DNA of 64,000 nucleotides. Source: Bog-756 sp963699085 (GTDB lineage Bacteria > Actinomycetota > Acidimicrobiia > Acidimicrobiales > RAAP-2). The stretch covers positions 186,001-250,000 of the forward strand of contig CAVOTH010000003.1 of NCBI GenBank assembly GCA_963699085.1, written 5' to 3'. Below are positions 8,384 to 17,131 of this stretch, one piece after another (the stretch's first letter is position 1; each line of letters starts with the position of its first letter). The translations under genes and the position numbers were made by a program. The notes beneath the pieces were generated by a model. That model searched no databases. It was not told where the DNA came from and worked only from the letters and a program-made list of their open reading frames with translations.

Positions 8384-9346
8384 GTGCCCGCTGACCCGCT
8401 GATCCCCCTGCTCGATCGCAAGCTCGTGTTCGTCACGGGAAAGGGTGGAACGGGGAAGACGACGGTGGCTTCCGCCCTGGGCCTCCTGGCCGCCACCCGC
8501 GGCAAGAAGGTCCTGATCTGTGAGATGGACGCCAAAGGCGAGCTGGCCGGCTATTACGAGTCACCGCCCATGGCGTTCAAGGAGCGAGAGGTCCAACCGG
8601 GCCTCTTCGCCATGTCCATGGACACCGAGGCGGCGCTGCGCGAATACCTGAAGATGCAGCTCCGGATCCCGATCGTCGGCCGTATCGGCCCGGTGGCCAA
8701 GGCCTTCGACTTCTTGGCCGCCGCCGCACCCGGCGTGCGCGAGATCCTTACCGTCGGCAAGCTCTGCTTCGAGGTCCGCGATGGCGGGTGGGACATGGTG
8801 GTGGTCGACGCTCAGGCCTCGGGCCACATCGTCGGCCAGTTGGCCGCACCCCAGGCGGTGAACGGGTTGGTCAAGGTCGGACTCATCCGGACCCAGACCG
8901 ATTGGATGCTCAGGATGCTGTCTGACCCGGAGGTCACGGGGCTCCTGGCCGTGTGCACCCCGGAGGAGATGCCGGTGACCGAGACGATCGAGCTCGCGGC
9001 ACGGGTGCGTGATGAGACCACCGTCCAGTTGGCCGGCGTCGTAGTGAACCGGGTGCTACCCGAACTGTTCGGGCGGCAGGAGGAAGCGGTGTTCGAGGCG
9101 CTCGCCGCGCCGGGCCCCCTCGCTGAGCTCGACGCCCTCGTCGACGGCGACGCTTCACCTGTACTCGAAGCGGCGCGCCTGGCCGTGACCATGCGCCGGA
9201 CCCGCTCAACCCACCTCGAGCGACTTCGCGAGGGGATCGATCCGTCGGTACCCCTCCTCTATCTGCCGTTCCTGTTCACCCGGTCCCACGGCCTGCGAAC
9301 CACTCGCCAGGTGGCCGAGTCGCTGGGTGAGGAGATGGGCTACTGA
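8384..9346 (+). CDS. ArsA/Get3-like ATPase, first of a pair
   Basis: 320 residues, GTG start. It has the deviant Walker A TGKGGTGKTTVASALGLLA, a switch-like VVVDAQASGH and a C-terminal LYLPFLFTRSHGLRT. It corresponds to the first member of the adjacent actinobacterial pair known in mycobacteria as BagA/BagB (Rv3679/Rv3680), reported to form a heteromeric ATPase involved in stress tolerance. It ends with a TGATG junction, so its stop overlaps the next gene's start and the two are translationally coupled. The substrate is unknown; arsenite transport is unlikely because no ArsB is present. Confidence 0.85.
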   Translation: MPADPLIPLLDRKLVFVTGKGGTGKTTVASALGLLAATRGKKVLICEMDAKGELAGYYESPPMAFKEREVQPGLFAMSMDTEAALREYLKMQLRIPIVGRIGPVAKAFDFLAAAAPGVREILTVGKLCFEVRDGGWDMVVVDAQASGHIVGQLAAPQAVNGLVKVGLIRTQTDWMLRMLSDPEVTGLLAVCTPEEMPVTETIELAARVRDETTVQLAGVVVNRVLPELFGRQEEAVFEALAAPGPLAELDALVDGDASPVLEAARLAVTMRRTRSTHLERLREGIDPSVPLLYLPFLFTRSHGLRTTRQVAESLGEEMGY

Positions 9347-10572
9347 TGGCCGCCCGCACCCCGAAACGAAGGGCCGCAGACAACCAGACGCCGTCCCCGA
9401 CCCCGACCCCGACAATGGACAGCCTGCTGGCGACCAAGGAGATCGTGGTCGCCTGTGGGCCCGGAGGCGTAGGTAAGACGACCACGGCGGCGGCTTCCGC
9501 CCTCATGGCGGCGGTCAACCACGGCTCAAAGGTCCTCGTGCTCACCGTGGATCCCGCCAAGCGCCTGGCCAACGCGTTGGGTCTGGACGGCATCGGCAAC
9601 ACCGAGCACCGGGTACCGGCTTCGGCGTTCAAGGCGGCCGGGCTCAAGCCGAGAGGTGAGTTGTGGGCGGCCATGCTCGACACCAAGGAGTCGTGGGACT
9701 CACTGATCGGCCACCACGCCCCGGACGAGCGCACCCGCGACGAGATCCTGGCCAACCCGCTCTACCAGAACATCAGCGGGCGGTTCGTCCAGAGTCATGA
9801 CTACATCGCCATGGAACGCCTCTACGAGATCCACTCGGCCGCCGAGTACGACCTGATCGTGGTGGACACCCCGCCGACCCGGAATGCATTGGACTTCCTC
9901 GACGCCCCGGAGCGGCTGGCCGACTTCTTCTCGTCCCGGCTGTTGCGCTGGCTGATCGTCCCCTACCGGTCGAAGCTGGTGAACGTAGCTACCAAACCCT
10001 TCTACCAGATCAGCGATCGGATCCTCGGCACCGAGTTCATGTCGGACATCTCCGAGTTCTTCATCCTCTTCCAGACCATGTATGACGGATTCGTCGAGCG
10101 ATCCGAGGCGGTCGGACGGCTGCTCTCGGATCGGCGCACCACCTTCGTCGTGGTGTCCACCCTCGAGGCCACGCCGCTGCGCGAGGCGGAGTACTTCGCC
10201 GAGCAGCTGACCGCCCGCAAACTCCACCTGGGCGCCATCGTCCTGAACAAAGTCCTGCCGGACTACCTGCGGGACCGGCCCGGTGCCAAGGTGGCCGAGG
10301 CCATGAAGGACCGGGCCGAGGAGCTGGCCGTGGGGCTGGCGCCGGTGATCGGGGCGGCCGACTCCACTCTCGGGGACCCGTCCCAGATCGCCCGCGTCCT
10401 GGCCGAGGTGGCCGACAGCTATCTCAACTTCCAGGTGGTCGCCCTCAGGGAGATGGAAGAACGGGCCACCCTGGCCGTCGCTCCCGATGTGCTGGCCACG
10501 GTGCCGTTCTTCGACACCGACATCTACGACCTCTCGGGCCTGCTGAGACTGGGTGAGCAGATCTGGGGGTGA
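9346..10572 (+). CDS. ArsA/Get3-like ATPase, second of a pair
   Basis: 408 residues. A low-complexity Ser/Thr/Pro leader precedes the deviant Walker A ACGPGGVGKTTTAAA. Further features are LTVDPAKRLANALGL, VVDTPPTRNALDFLDAPERL and TLEATPLREAEYF, all typical of the anion-transporting ATPase/Get3 family. It is the partner of the preceding gene, sharing one base of the TGATG junction. The two proteins probably act as a complex, as reported for BagA/BagB. It is longer than the first partner. Confidence 0.86.
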   Translation: MAARTPKRRAADNQTPSPTPTPTMDSLLATKEIVVACGPGGVGKTTTAAASALMAAVNHGSKVLVLTVDPAKRLANALGLDGIGNTEHRVPASAFKAAGLKPRGELWAAMLDTKESWDSLIGHHAPDERTRDEILANPLYQNISGRFVQSHDYIAMERLYEIHSAAEYDLIVVDTPPTRNALDFLDAPERLADFFSSRLLRWLIVPYRSKLVNVATKPFYQISDRILGTEFMSDISEFFILFQTMYDGFVERSEAVGRLLSDRRTTFVVVSTLEATPLREAEYFAEQLTARKLHLGAIVLNKVLPDYLRDRPGAKVAEAMKDRAEELAVGLAPVIGAADSTLGDPSQIARVLAEVADSYLNFQVVALREMEERATLAVAPDVLATVPFFDTDIYDLSGLLRLGEQIWG

Positions 10573-10606
10573 AGGCACCGGCTTCCGGGGACGGCCACCG
10601 GGGCCG

Positions 10607-10612
10607 TACGAT
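10607..10612 (+). promoter_or_regulatory. -10 hexamer of the O-methyltransferase gene, leaderless
   Basis: TACGAT lies 6 nt before ATG 10619. Confidence 0.5.
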
Positions 10613-10618
10613 GCGAGG

Positions 10619-11264
10619 ATGACCGACATCGTCAACCCGGAGCTCGAAGCGTACGCAACCGACCACACCACGGCACCGCCGGACCATCTCGAAGCGCTGG
10701 CGGCTGAGCTGGTGGTCACTTTGCAGTTCCCCAACATGATGGTGGGCCGCCTCGAGGGCCGGTATCTGGAGATGCTGACGTTCGCCCTGTCGGCGACGTC
10801 GGTCCTCGAGATCGGGACGTTCGGCGGCTACTCGTCACTGGCAATGGCCGCCGGGCCTCGCGCCCGGCGGGCATATCGTCACCTGCGAGATCTCGGCTGA
10901 GCACGCGGCCTTCGCCCGCCGACACATCGCGCAGAGCCCCTTCGCCGATCGGATCGAGGTGCTGGAAGGCCCGGCCATCGACACGATCGCCACGCTGCCC
11001 GGTCCCTTCGACCTGGTGTTCATCGATGCCGACAAGTCCTCGTATCCCGCCTACTACGAAGCCGTGCTGCCGAAGCTCGCCCCCCGGGGGATCATCGCCG
11101 CCGACAACACCCTTTGGGGGGGTCGTATCCTCGATCCCTCGGACACGAGCGACGACACGTCGGCGCTCCGGGCATTCAACGACTTCGTCGCCACTGATCC
11201 GAGAGTGATCGCGGTCCAGACGACCGTGCGCGACGGAGTCACACTGATCCGCAAGGCCGGCTGA
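10619..11264 (+). CDS. SAM-dependent O-methyltransferase, CCoAMT-like (frameshifted)
   Basis: About 214 residues after correction. The first frame gives VLEIGTFGGYSSLAMAAG (SAM motif I). The second gives EVLEGPAIDTIATLPGPFDLVFIDADKSSYPAYYEAVLPKL and ADNTLWGGRILDP, typical of the caffeoyl-CoA/catechol O-methyltransferase family. The frame break is at GGGCC, 10853-10857; removing one G restores LAPGGHIVTCEISAEHAAFARR. The acceptor substrate cannot be predicted. An extra base from sequencing is more likely than a true pseudogene. Confidence 0.83.
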
Positions 11265-11330
11265 GACCCCCGTCCCGTACTTCCCCACGACCCCCACGAC
11301 CCCCCGGCTCCGAAAGGATCGACCACCAGC

Positions 11331-12242
11331 GTGCTGGACTACCACCTCCACCTCTGGCCCCACACACAGAGCGATGCCGAGACCACCGTCGAACAGGTGG
11401 CCGCCTACTGCGAACTGGCCGAGGCGCGCGGGATCACCGAGATCGCCGTCACCGAGCACCTCTTCCGGTTCACCCAGGCCAAGGACCGGCTCGGGGGTTT
11501 CTGGGACGACCTTCCCGGCGAGGCACTGCGCCCGGGAATGGCCGCCTACTGGGACCACCACGCGCGGGTTGACCTCGACGACTATGTGGAAGTGGTCGAG
11601 GCGGTCAAGGCCGCAGGGCTGCCTGTCGTGCTCGGCCTCGAAGTCGACTACTACCAGGACCGGATGGATGACGTGGCCGACCTGCTCGACGGGTATCCGT
11701 TCGACGTACTCCTCGGCTCGGTGCACTGGCTCGGCACCTGGCGCTTCGATGTGCTGTCCGACCCACAGGTCCTGGCTGAGTGGGACCACCGGAAAGTGGA
11801 TCAGGTCTGGGATGAGTACACACGGGCGATGGAGGAGTTGGCGGCTTCTGGCGTATGCGACGTCCTCGCCCACCCGGACCTGGTGAAGATCGCCGGTCGC
11901 GTCCCCGACGTCCCCGACGAGTTCTACGACCGGATCACCGAGGCCGCGGTGCGCTCGGGCATGGCCGCGGAGCTCTCGTCCGCCGGTTGGCGCAAACCGG
12001 TGGGAGAGGAGTACCCGGCACCTCCGCTGCTCCGGCGGTTCGTGGCCCAGGGCGTGCCGTTGACCACCGCCTCGGACGCCCACACCCTGCCCGACGTGGC
12101 CGAACGGGCCGACGACCTGCGGGGACTACTGACCGCTGCCGGTGTCGACACACTTCGGGGATTCCGTGCCCGCAAGCCGTGGGATGTGGCCGTAAAGCCT
12201 GAGGCCGGCGCGGTCGATGGATCGGGACCCGGGGAGGGCTGA
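11331..12242 (+). CDS. PHP-domain phosphoesterase, histidinol-phosphatase-like
   Basis: 303 residues, GTG start. The metal-binding PHP motifs are DYHLHLWPH at the N-terminus, VTEHLFRF, LGLEVDYY, LGSVHWLG, DVLAHPDLVKI and TASDAHTLPDV. The family includes HisK-type histidinol-phosphatases and other phosphoesterases. No his genes are nearby, so the substrate is open. The stop lies 2 nt before the ATG of the sensor kinase gene, so the two are probably cotranscribed. Confidence 0.83.
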   Translation: MLDYHLHLWPHTQSDAETTVEQVAAYCELAEARGITEIAVTEHLFRFTQAKDRLGGFWDDLPGEALRPGMAAYWDHHARVDLDDYVEVVEAVKAAGLPVVLGLEVDYYQDRMDDVADLLDGYPFDVLLGSVHWLGTWRFDVLSDPQVLAEWDHRKVDQVWDEYTRAMEELAASGVCDVLAHPDLVKIAGRVPDVPDEFYDRITEAAVRSGMAAELSSAGWRKPVGEEYPAPPLLRRFVAQGVPLTTASDAHTLPDVAERADDLRGLLTAAGVDTLRGFRARKPWDVAVKPEAGAVDGSGPGEG

Positions 12243-12244
12243 CC

Positions 12245-13786
12245 ATGGCCACGCCGGCGGAACTGGCATTTGAGCGGACCAACCTCGACGAGGACAAGCT
12301 GGCCCACCTCCAGCGGTTGCTGGGCACGTGGGGGATCCTGGCCGACCTCTCCTTCTCCGACCTGGTCCTCATGGCCCCGATGGCCCCCGACCTGACCGAT
12401 CCCCGCCTCGGTGGGCTCGAGCTGGTGATCCTCGGCCAGATGCGCCCGTCGAACAGCTCGACCGTGGTCGAGCACGACCTGGTGGGCCAGACGGTCGACG
12501 CCGGCGTTTGGCCACTGGTCCTTCTGGCCTTCGAATCGGGTGAGCCGTCGCGAGGCGAGATTGTGTTGGAGCCGGGTGATGAGCCGGTTCGACTCCACTG
12601 CATCCCGGTGCGGTGTGAGGGGGCGACGGTCGCAGTCCTGGCCCGCATGTCGGCCGGCGCCGGCCGACGTCCCGGACACCTCGAGCGCACCTACCGGGAT
12701 GTGTTCAACCGCTTCGCCGTGATGCTGTCCGAGGGTGCGTTCCCATTCCCCAGTGAAGAGGTCGCCACCGAAGAGGCGCCGCGTGTCGGAGACGGCGTGG
12801 TTCTGGTCGATGAGGAAGGGAGGGTGCGATACGCCTCGCCGAACGCCACCAATGCGCTCCACCGGATGGGCATGTACTCCCAGATCGAGGGACGGCGGCT
12901 GACCGACCTGGGCATCGAGGAGTCCGCCATCGAGTGGGCCCTGGCGTCCGCCCTGCCCGTCGTGGAGGAGGTCGAGCGGCGTCCGGATGTGACGGTGCTG
13001 CTCCACTGCATCCCCCTGATCCAGGCAGGTCAGGTGACCGGGTGCATCGTCCTGCTGCGCGACGTCACCGACGTAAGGCGTCTCGACCGGCTCCTCTTGT
13101 CCAAGGACGCCGCCATCCGCGAAGTGCACCATCGGGTGAAGAACAACCTGCAGACCATCTCGGCGCTGCTGCGACTCCAGGCTCGCCGGCTGCCGCCGGG
13201 CGGTGGCCGCGTCGCGCTGTTCGAGGCCGAACGCCGGGTGCGGTCGATCGCCATCGTCCACGAGATCCTGTCCCGTGAGCCGAGTGATCAGGTCCCGTTC
13301 GACGAGATCGTGACGTCGCTGATCCGGATGGCCAAGGATTCGGTGGTCTCCCGTCACCTGACGTTCGAGGTGACGGGTGCACTGGGCGAAGTCCCAGCCG
13401 AAGTCGCCACCCCGTTGGCCGTGGTCCTGGCCGAGTTGGTGCAGAACGCCATCGAGCACGCCTTCCTCGACTTCGAAGCCGAGGGTGACGAGGACGGGGT
13501 CCACGATTCCGGGGATCGGGACGCCATCGGGACCATCAGGGTCGACCTCCAGGCGGAGGGCGGGCAGCTCAGGGTGGAAGTACTCGACGACGGATCGGGA
13601 CTGCCCGACGGCTTCGACATCGACGACACCCAGAGCCTCGGGCTGTCCATCGTCCGCGACCTGGTGCGCAGTCAGCTCGAGGGGACCATCACCATGCGCA
13701 ACCGGGGTACGGCCGCATCGGGCGTCACCGGGACACTGGTCGCCATCGAGTTGCCGGCCCGTGATCCGCAGCCGATCGGCCAGTAA
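12245..13786 (+). CDS. pdtaS: PdtaS-like sensor histidine kinase
   Basis: 513 residues. Order of domains: a GAF-like region (about 1-160), a PAS domain (about 180-280; VVLVDEEGRVRYASPNATNAL), a HisKA_2 dimerisation helix with phospho-acceptor His in REVHHRVKNNLQTISALLRL, and an HATPase_c domain (ELVQNAIEHAF, VLDDGSGLPDGFD, SLGLSIVRDLV). This architecture is that of the soluble actinobacterial PdtaS kinase, whose partner PdtaR is an ANTAR-type antiterminator; no such regulator is in the window. The neighbouring whiB1-type gene matches the mycobacterial arrangement of pdtaS next to whiB1. Confidence 0.88.
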   Translation: MATPAELAFERTNLDEDKLAHLQRLLGTWGILADLSFSDLVLMAPMAPDLTDPRLGGLELVILGQMRPSNSSTVVEHDLVGQTVDAGVWPLVLLAFESGEPSRGEIVLEPGDEPVRLHCIPVRCEGATVAVLARMSAGAGRRPGHLERTYRDVFNRFAVMLSEGAFPFPSEEVATEEAPRVGDGVVLVDEEGRVRYASPNATNALHRMGMYSQIEGRRLTDLGIEESAIEWALASALPVVEEVERRPDVTVLLHCIPLIQAGQVTGCIVLLRDVTDVRRLDRLLLSKDAAIREVHHRVKNNLQTISALLRLQARRLPPGGGRVALFEAERRVRSIAIVHEILSREPSDQVPFDEIVTSLIRMAKDSVVSRHLTFEVTGALGEVPAEVATPLAVVLAELVQNAIEHAFLDFEAEGDEDGVHDSGDRDAIGTIRVDLQAEGGQLRVEVLDDGSGLPDGFDIDDTQSLGLSIVRDLVRSQLEGTITMRNRGTAASGVTGTLVAIELPARDPQPIGQ

Positions 13787-13815
13787 CAGAGAATCCACCT
13801 CGCCGGATCCACACT

Positions 13816-13941
13816 GGCAGGTCAGAACCGGCGGATCAGGTATGGCGGATCAGAAGTGGCGGATCAGAAGTGACGGATCAGGAATGGCAGGTCAGAAGTG
13901 GCGGATCAGAAGTGGCGGATCAGCAGTGGCAGGTCGGGACA
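13816..13941. repeat. Nine tandem copies of a 14-bp unit
   Basis: Consensus ggcggatcagaagt in exact 14-bp register, with units 3, 4 and 7 identical and the others differing at 1-5 positions. It fills the gap between the convergent pdtaS and whiB1 ends. There are no spacers, so it is not a CRISPR array. Confidence 0.9.
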
Positions 13942-13984
13942 GCAGGCCCTGTTCCTCGGAGAAGCCGTCCCGCGGGAAGGAGCT

Positions 13985-14275
13985 TCAGGAGGCCCGGCGT
14001 CGGGCGGCCAGCCAGGCCTTGCGAAGCTTTCGGCGCTCTTCCTCGGATGTGGCGCCCCACACGCCTGACTCCTGGTTGGTGGCAAGGGCGAAGTCGAGAC
14101 ATACCTCCTGGACCTCGCAACTGCGGCAGACCCGCTTGGCCGACTCGATCTGGTCGACCGCCGGCCCGGTCGTGCCGATGGGGAAGAACAGATCGGGCTC
14201 GGTGCTCCGACAGGCGGCGAACTGTCGCCAATCGCCTTCGTCCCACTCGACTGTGCGGTTCCACATGAGGGCCAC
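13985..14275 (-). CDS. whiB1: WhiB1-type Fe-S transcription factor
   Basis: 96 residues from GTG 14275, chosen because GGAGG lies 7 nt before it. Four cysteines (about residues 22, 50, 53, 59; pattern C-X27-C-X2-C-X5-C) would bind a 4Fe-4S cluster. They are followed by the ESGVWGATSEEERRKLRK motif typical of Wbl proteins and a basic tail. The spacing and the segment DLFFPIGTTGPAVDQI are closest to WhiB1. WhiB1 is a nitric-oxide-sensitive regulator essential in mycobacteria. A CRP-like site lies about 40 bp upstream. Confidence 0.88.
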   Translation of the reverse strand: MALMWNRTVEWDEGDWRQFAACRSTEPDLFFPIGTTGPAVDQIESAKRVCRSCEVQEVCLDFALATNQESGVWGATSEEERRKLRKAWLAARRRAS

Positions 14276-14311
14276 GCTGATTCCTCCACTCATCAACTCG
14301 GACTACCCTCT

Positions 14312-14327
14312 TGTGATTTGTTTCACA
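14312..14327. promoter_or_regulatory. CRP-like operator upstream of whiB1
   Basis: A perfect TGTGA-N6-TCACA inverted repeat, 37 bp upstream of the whiB1 start codon. In Mycobacterium tuberculosis whiB1 is a known target of the cAMP receptor protein Rv3676. The site is symmetric, so it could also serve the gene on the other side. Confidence 0.65.
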
Positions 14328-14481
14328 TAGCTCGGCGCTGAGAATGTCACCGGCCGTTCAGGGTTCGTTCATTAGAGTATCCACCGGCACGACCGCTTGC
14401 AAGCAGTTCCGGGTCCTTCGACAAGGGAAATTCCACGGTTCCTCATCGAATTCGCGCCAGGTGTTGGGAGGAGTACGGAGC

Positions 14482-15186
14482 GTGACTGCACGGACCGCCG
14501 TACAGGCCCATCGGGGGAGTCCGGACCCACCATCAGGCGTACTGGAGAACACCCTGGAGGCCTTCGCCCGGGCCCGTTCGCTGGGAGCGGACGGCGTCGA
14601 ATTGGACGTCCGGCTCACCGCCGACGGGGGGCTGGCCGTCCACCACGACCCGGTCATCGACGGGACGGGGGCCGTACACGAACTGGCCACCGGCGACCTG
14701 CCCGACCACGTCCCACTGCTGGCCGACGCACTGATCGCCTGCACGGGCATGGTGGTGAACATCGAGGTCAAGAACCTGCCCACCGAGCCTGCCTTCGACC
14801 CGTCGGACCGGTGCGCTCTGGACGTGGTCGACCTGGTGGAAGAGGCGGGATTGAGTGACTCGGTGATCATCTCGTCGTTCTGGCCGGGAGCCCTGACTGC
14901 GGTGCGGGCCGTCGGATCGGGCATCGCCACCGGTCTGCTGGTCATTTCCGCATTCGAGCCGGACACCGCCGTAGCCGGAGCGGTCGATCTCGGGTGCTCC
15001 GCCGTCCACCTACCGTTCGCCCTGGTGACCGCTGACTCTGTGGCAGCCGCCCATGCAGCCGGCTTGGGGGTGGCGGCGTGGACGGTGTCCGACGATGCGG
15101 CTCTCGCCACCGTGCTCGCTTGTGGAGTCGACACCATCGTGACCGACGACGTGGCCCGGGCCCGGAGGGTCGTCGACGGGGTGTGA
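14482..15186 (+). CDS. Glycerophosphodiester phosphodiesterase
   Basis: About 234 residues from GTG 14482, preceded by GGAGTACGGAG. Family motifs are QAHRGSPDP at the N-terminus, PENT-like LENTLEAF, GADGVELDVRLTADGGLAVHHDP and VNIEVKN, then SSFWPGAL and AWTVSD. These provide the catalytic His pair and the metal-binding Glu/Asp. The enzyme releases glycerol 3-phosphate from glycerophosphodiesters. It lacks a signal peptide, so it is probably cytoplasmic. The frame is open upstream to 14344, but that part has no homology. Confidence 0.87.
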   Translation: MTARTAVQAHRGSPDPPSGVLENTLEAFARARSLGADGVELDVRLTADGGLAVHHDPVIDGTGAVHELATGDLPDHVPLLADALIACTGMVVNIEVKNLPTEPAFDPSDRCALDVVDLVEEAGLSDSVIISSFWPGALTAVRAVGSGIATGLLVISAFEPDTAVAGAVDLGCSAVHLPFALVTADSVAAAHAAGLGVAAWTVSDDAALATVLACGVDTIVTDDVARARRVVDGV

Positions 15187-15359
15187 CGGCAGGAGCTGCG
15201 GGAGCGCAGGGTGATCCCGAGCAGAGGCTGTTCGGACGTCCAGGACGCCCTGACCTGGGACGTCTGGGACGTACTGCGCTGGGCCGACCGGGGACGCCCT
15301 GACCTGGGGCGGCGCACCGATTGGTCGAACGGGTCGGTTTTCGTCAACAATGCACGACT

Positions 15360-16139
15360 ATGAACGTCGTAGTCTGTGTAAAGCAGATCCCCGATCCGGC
15401 CGCTCCGCCGGCACTGGATCCGGGGTCGAAGAACCTTGTCCGTGACGGAAAGCTCATCCTGGACGATTCCGATGCCTATGGCGTCGAGATGGCCCTGCAG
15501 CTCGCCGATGCCGCCGGTGGGGGTGACGTGACCCTGGTCTCGATGGCCCCCAACGGAGAGGTGTCTGGGCTCCGTACGGCGTTGGCCATGGGAGCGGCCA
15601 AGGCCATCCTCATCAGTGATCCGATTCTGGCCGGAACCGACGCGCTCGGCACGGCAAAAGTCTTGGCTGCTGCCATCAAGCGGGCCGAGCCCGACCTGAT
15701 CCTGGCCGCCACCGAGTCATCGGACGGTTACACGGGCACCACCCCGGTCCAGATCGCCGAGATCCTCGGCCTCCCCTCGGTCACCTTCGCCAAGAAGGTC
15801 GAGGTGAGCGGTTCCTCGGTCAAGGTCGAGCGCCAGACCGAAGCCGGTTACGACGAGGTCGAGTGCCCGCTTCCGGCCGTCGTGACGGTGACCGCCGGAG
15901 TGGTCGAGCCCCGCTACCCGTCCTTCAAGGGGATCATGGCGGCAAAGTCGAAGCCGGTCGAGAACCTCACCGTCGCCGACCTCGGCATCGATGCCGGACA
16001 AGTCGGTGCCGCCGGCGCCCGCCAGGAGATCACCAACGTCGCTCCGGCCGAGGCCCGGGCCGCAGGTGAGATCGTCGTCGACGAGGGAGAAGGTCACCTG
16101 CGGGTGATCGAGTTCCTCGAGCAGCTCAAGGTCATCTAG
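15360..16139 (+). CDS. etfB: Electron transfer flavoprotein beta subunit
   Basis: 259 residues from ATG 15360, beginning MNVVVCVKQIPDP, the canonical EtfB start. It contains DAYGVEMALQL, LRTALAMGAAKAILI and the C-terminal PRYPSFKGIMAAKSKPV. With EtfA it carries electrons from acyl-CoA and other flavin dehydrogenases to the respiratory chain. No Shine-Dalgarno sequence is visible; AACAAT ends 8 nt before the start. etfA follows after 23 nt. Between the preceding gene and this one (15243-15310) the string gacgccctgacctggg occurs twice. Confidence 0.93.
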   Translation: MNVVVCVKQIPDPAAPPALDPGSKNLVRDGKLILDDSDAYGVEMALQLADAAGGGDVTLVSMAPNGEVSGLRTALAMGAAKAILISDPILAGTDALGTAKVLAAAIKRAEPDLILAATESSDGYTGTTPVQIAEILGLPSVTFAKKVEVSGSSVKVERQTEAGYDEVECPLPAVVTVTAGVVEPRYPSFKGIMAAKSKPVENLTVADLGIDAGQVGAAGARQEITNVAPAEARAAGEIVVDEGEGHLRVIEFLEQLKVI

Positions 16140-16162
16140 GCCCGGTACAGGAGAACACGCAC

Positions 16163-17131
16163 ATGACCATCGCCAAGATCTGGGTCGTCGCCGAAGTCGT
16201 CGACGGCGCCCCCACAACCACATCGCTCGAACTGATCACCCGCGCCCGCACCCTTGCCGACACGGTCGAGACCGTCGTCTGGGGGGACGGTGCAACGGCT
16301 GCCGGCGCTCTCGGTGAGTACGGCGCAACTACCGTCCACGACGTGGGCGATCTGGGCGGCGCCCTTCCCGGCTCTCCCGTAGCGGCGGCGATCGCCGCCG
16401 CCGTCGGCTCCGGCTCCGGCCCCGACGCCGTCCTGCTTCCCGCCACCTACGACGGACGGGACATCGCCGGCCGCCTGTCGGTCAAGCTCGATCGCCCGGT
16501 GCTCACCAACGTGGTCGACCTCACCGAGGCCGACGGCGGGCTGGCCAGCCAGCACGCCATCTTCGGTGGGGCCGAGATCCTGACCGCCAGGTTCACCGCC
16601 GAGGGCCCAGGGATCTTCGTGATCAGGGCCAAGTCGTTCGCGGCCGAGCCGTCGGGGGGCGCCCCGGCCGCAGTAGTCGCCGCCCCCGCACCTGACACCG
16701 GTGCCGCCAATGCGGCCCGAATCGTCGCCCGTCACGTCGAGGAGCGCACCGGGCCCAAGCTGGATGAGGCTGAGGTCGTCGTCTCGGGCGGTCGTGGCCT
16801 CGGCGAGAAGGATCAGTATGTTCTGATCGAGCAGCTGGCCGGCCTGCTCCACGGTGCCGCCGGCGCCAGCCGGGCCATCGTCGACGCCGGATGGGTGCCC
16901 TACTCGCACCAGGTCGGCCAGACCGGCAAGACGGTGAAGCCCACTGTCTACATGGCCTGCGGCATCTCGGGTGCCACCCAGCACATGGTGGGCATGAAGA
17001 ACTCGAAGAACATCGTGGCCATCAACAAAGACCAGGACGCGCCGATCTTCCAGATCGCAGACCTGGGCATCGTGGGGGACCTGCACAAGGTCATCCCGAA
17101 GCTCATCGAGGCCCTCCAGGCCCGGACCTGA
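16163..17131 (+). CDS. etfA: Electron transfer flavoprotein alpha subunit
   Basis: 322 residues, ATG start with AGGAGA upstream. The C-terminal FAD domain is plain: VVSGGRGLGEKDQY, AGASRAIVDAGWVPYSHQVGQTGKTVKP is represented by GWVPYSHQVGQTGKTV, then MACGISGATQHMVGM and SKNIVAINKDQDAPIF. It forms the heterodimer with EtfB and binds FAD. The gene is co-transcribed with etfB. Confidence 0.94.
   Translation: MTIAKIWVVAEVVDGAPTTTSLELITRARTLADTVETVVWGDGATAAGALGEYGATTVHDVGDLGGALPGSPVAAAIAAAVGSGSGPDAVLLPATYDGRDIAGRLSVKLDRPVLTNVVDLTEADGGLASQHAIFGGAEILTARFTAEGPGIFVIRAKSFAAEPSGGAPAAVVAAPAPDTGAANAARIVARHVEERTGPKLDEAEVVVSGGRGLGEKDQYVLIEQLAGLLHGAAGASRAIVDAGWVPYSHQVGQTGKTVKPTVYMACGISGATQHMVGMKNSKNIVAINKDQDAPIFQIADLGIVGDLHKVIPKLIEALQART

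Noticed and set aside
13816..13941. CRISPR array
   Set aside because: Units are 14 bp and contiguous with no spacers, and no cas genes are present. The same applies to the repeats at 17249, 36022 and 45128.
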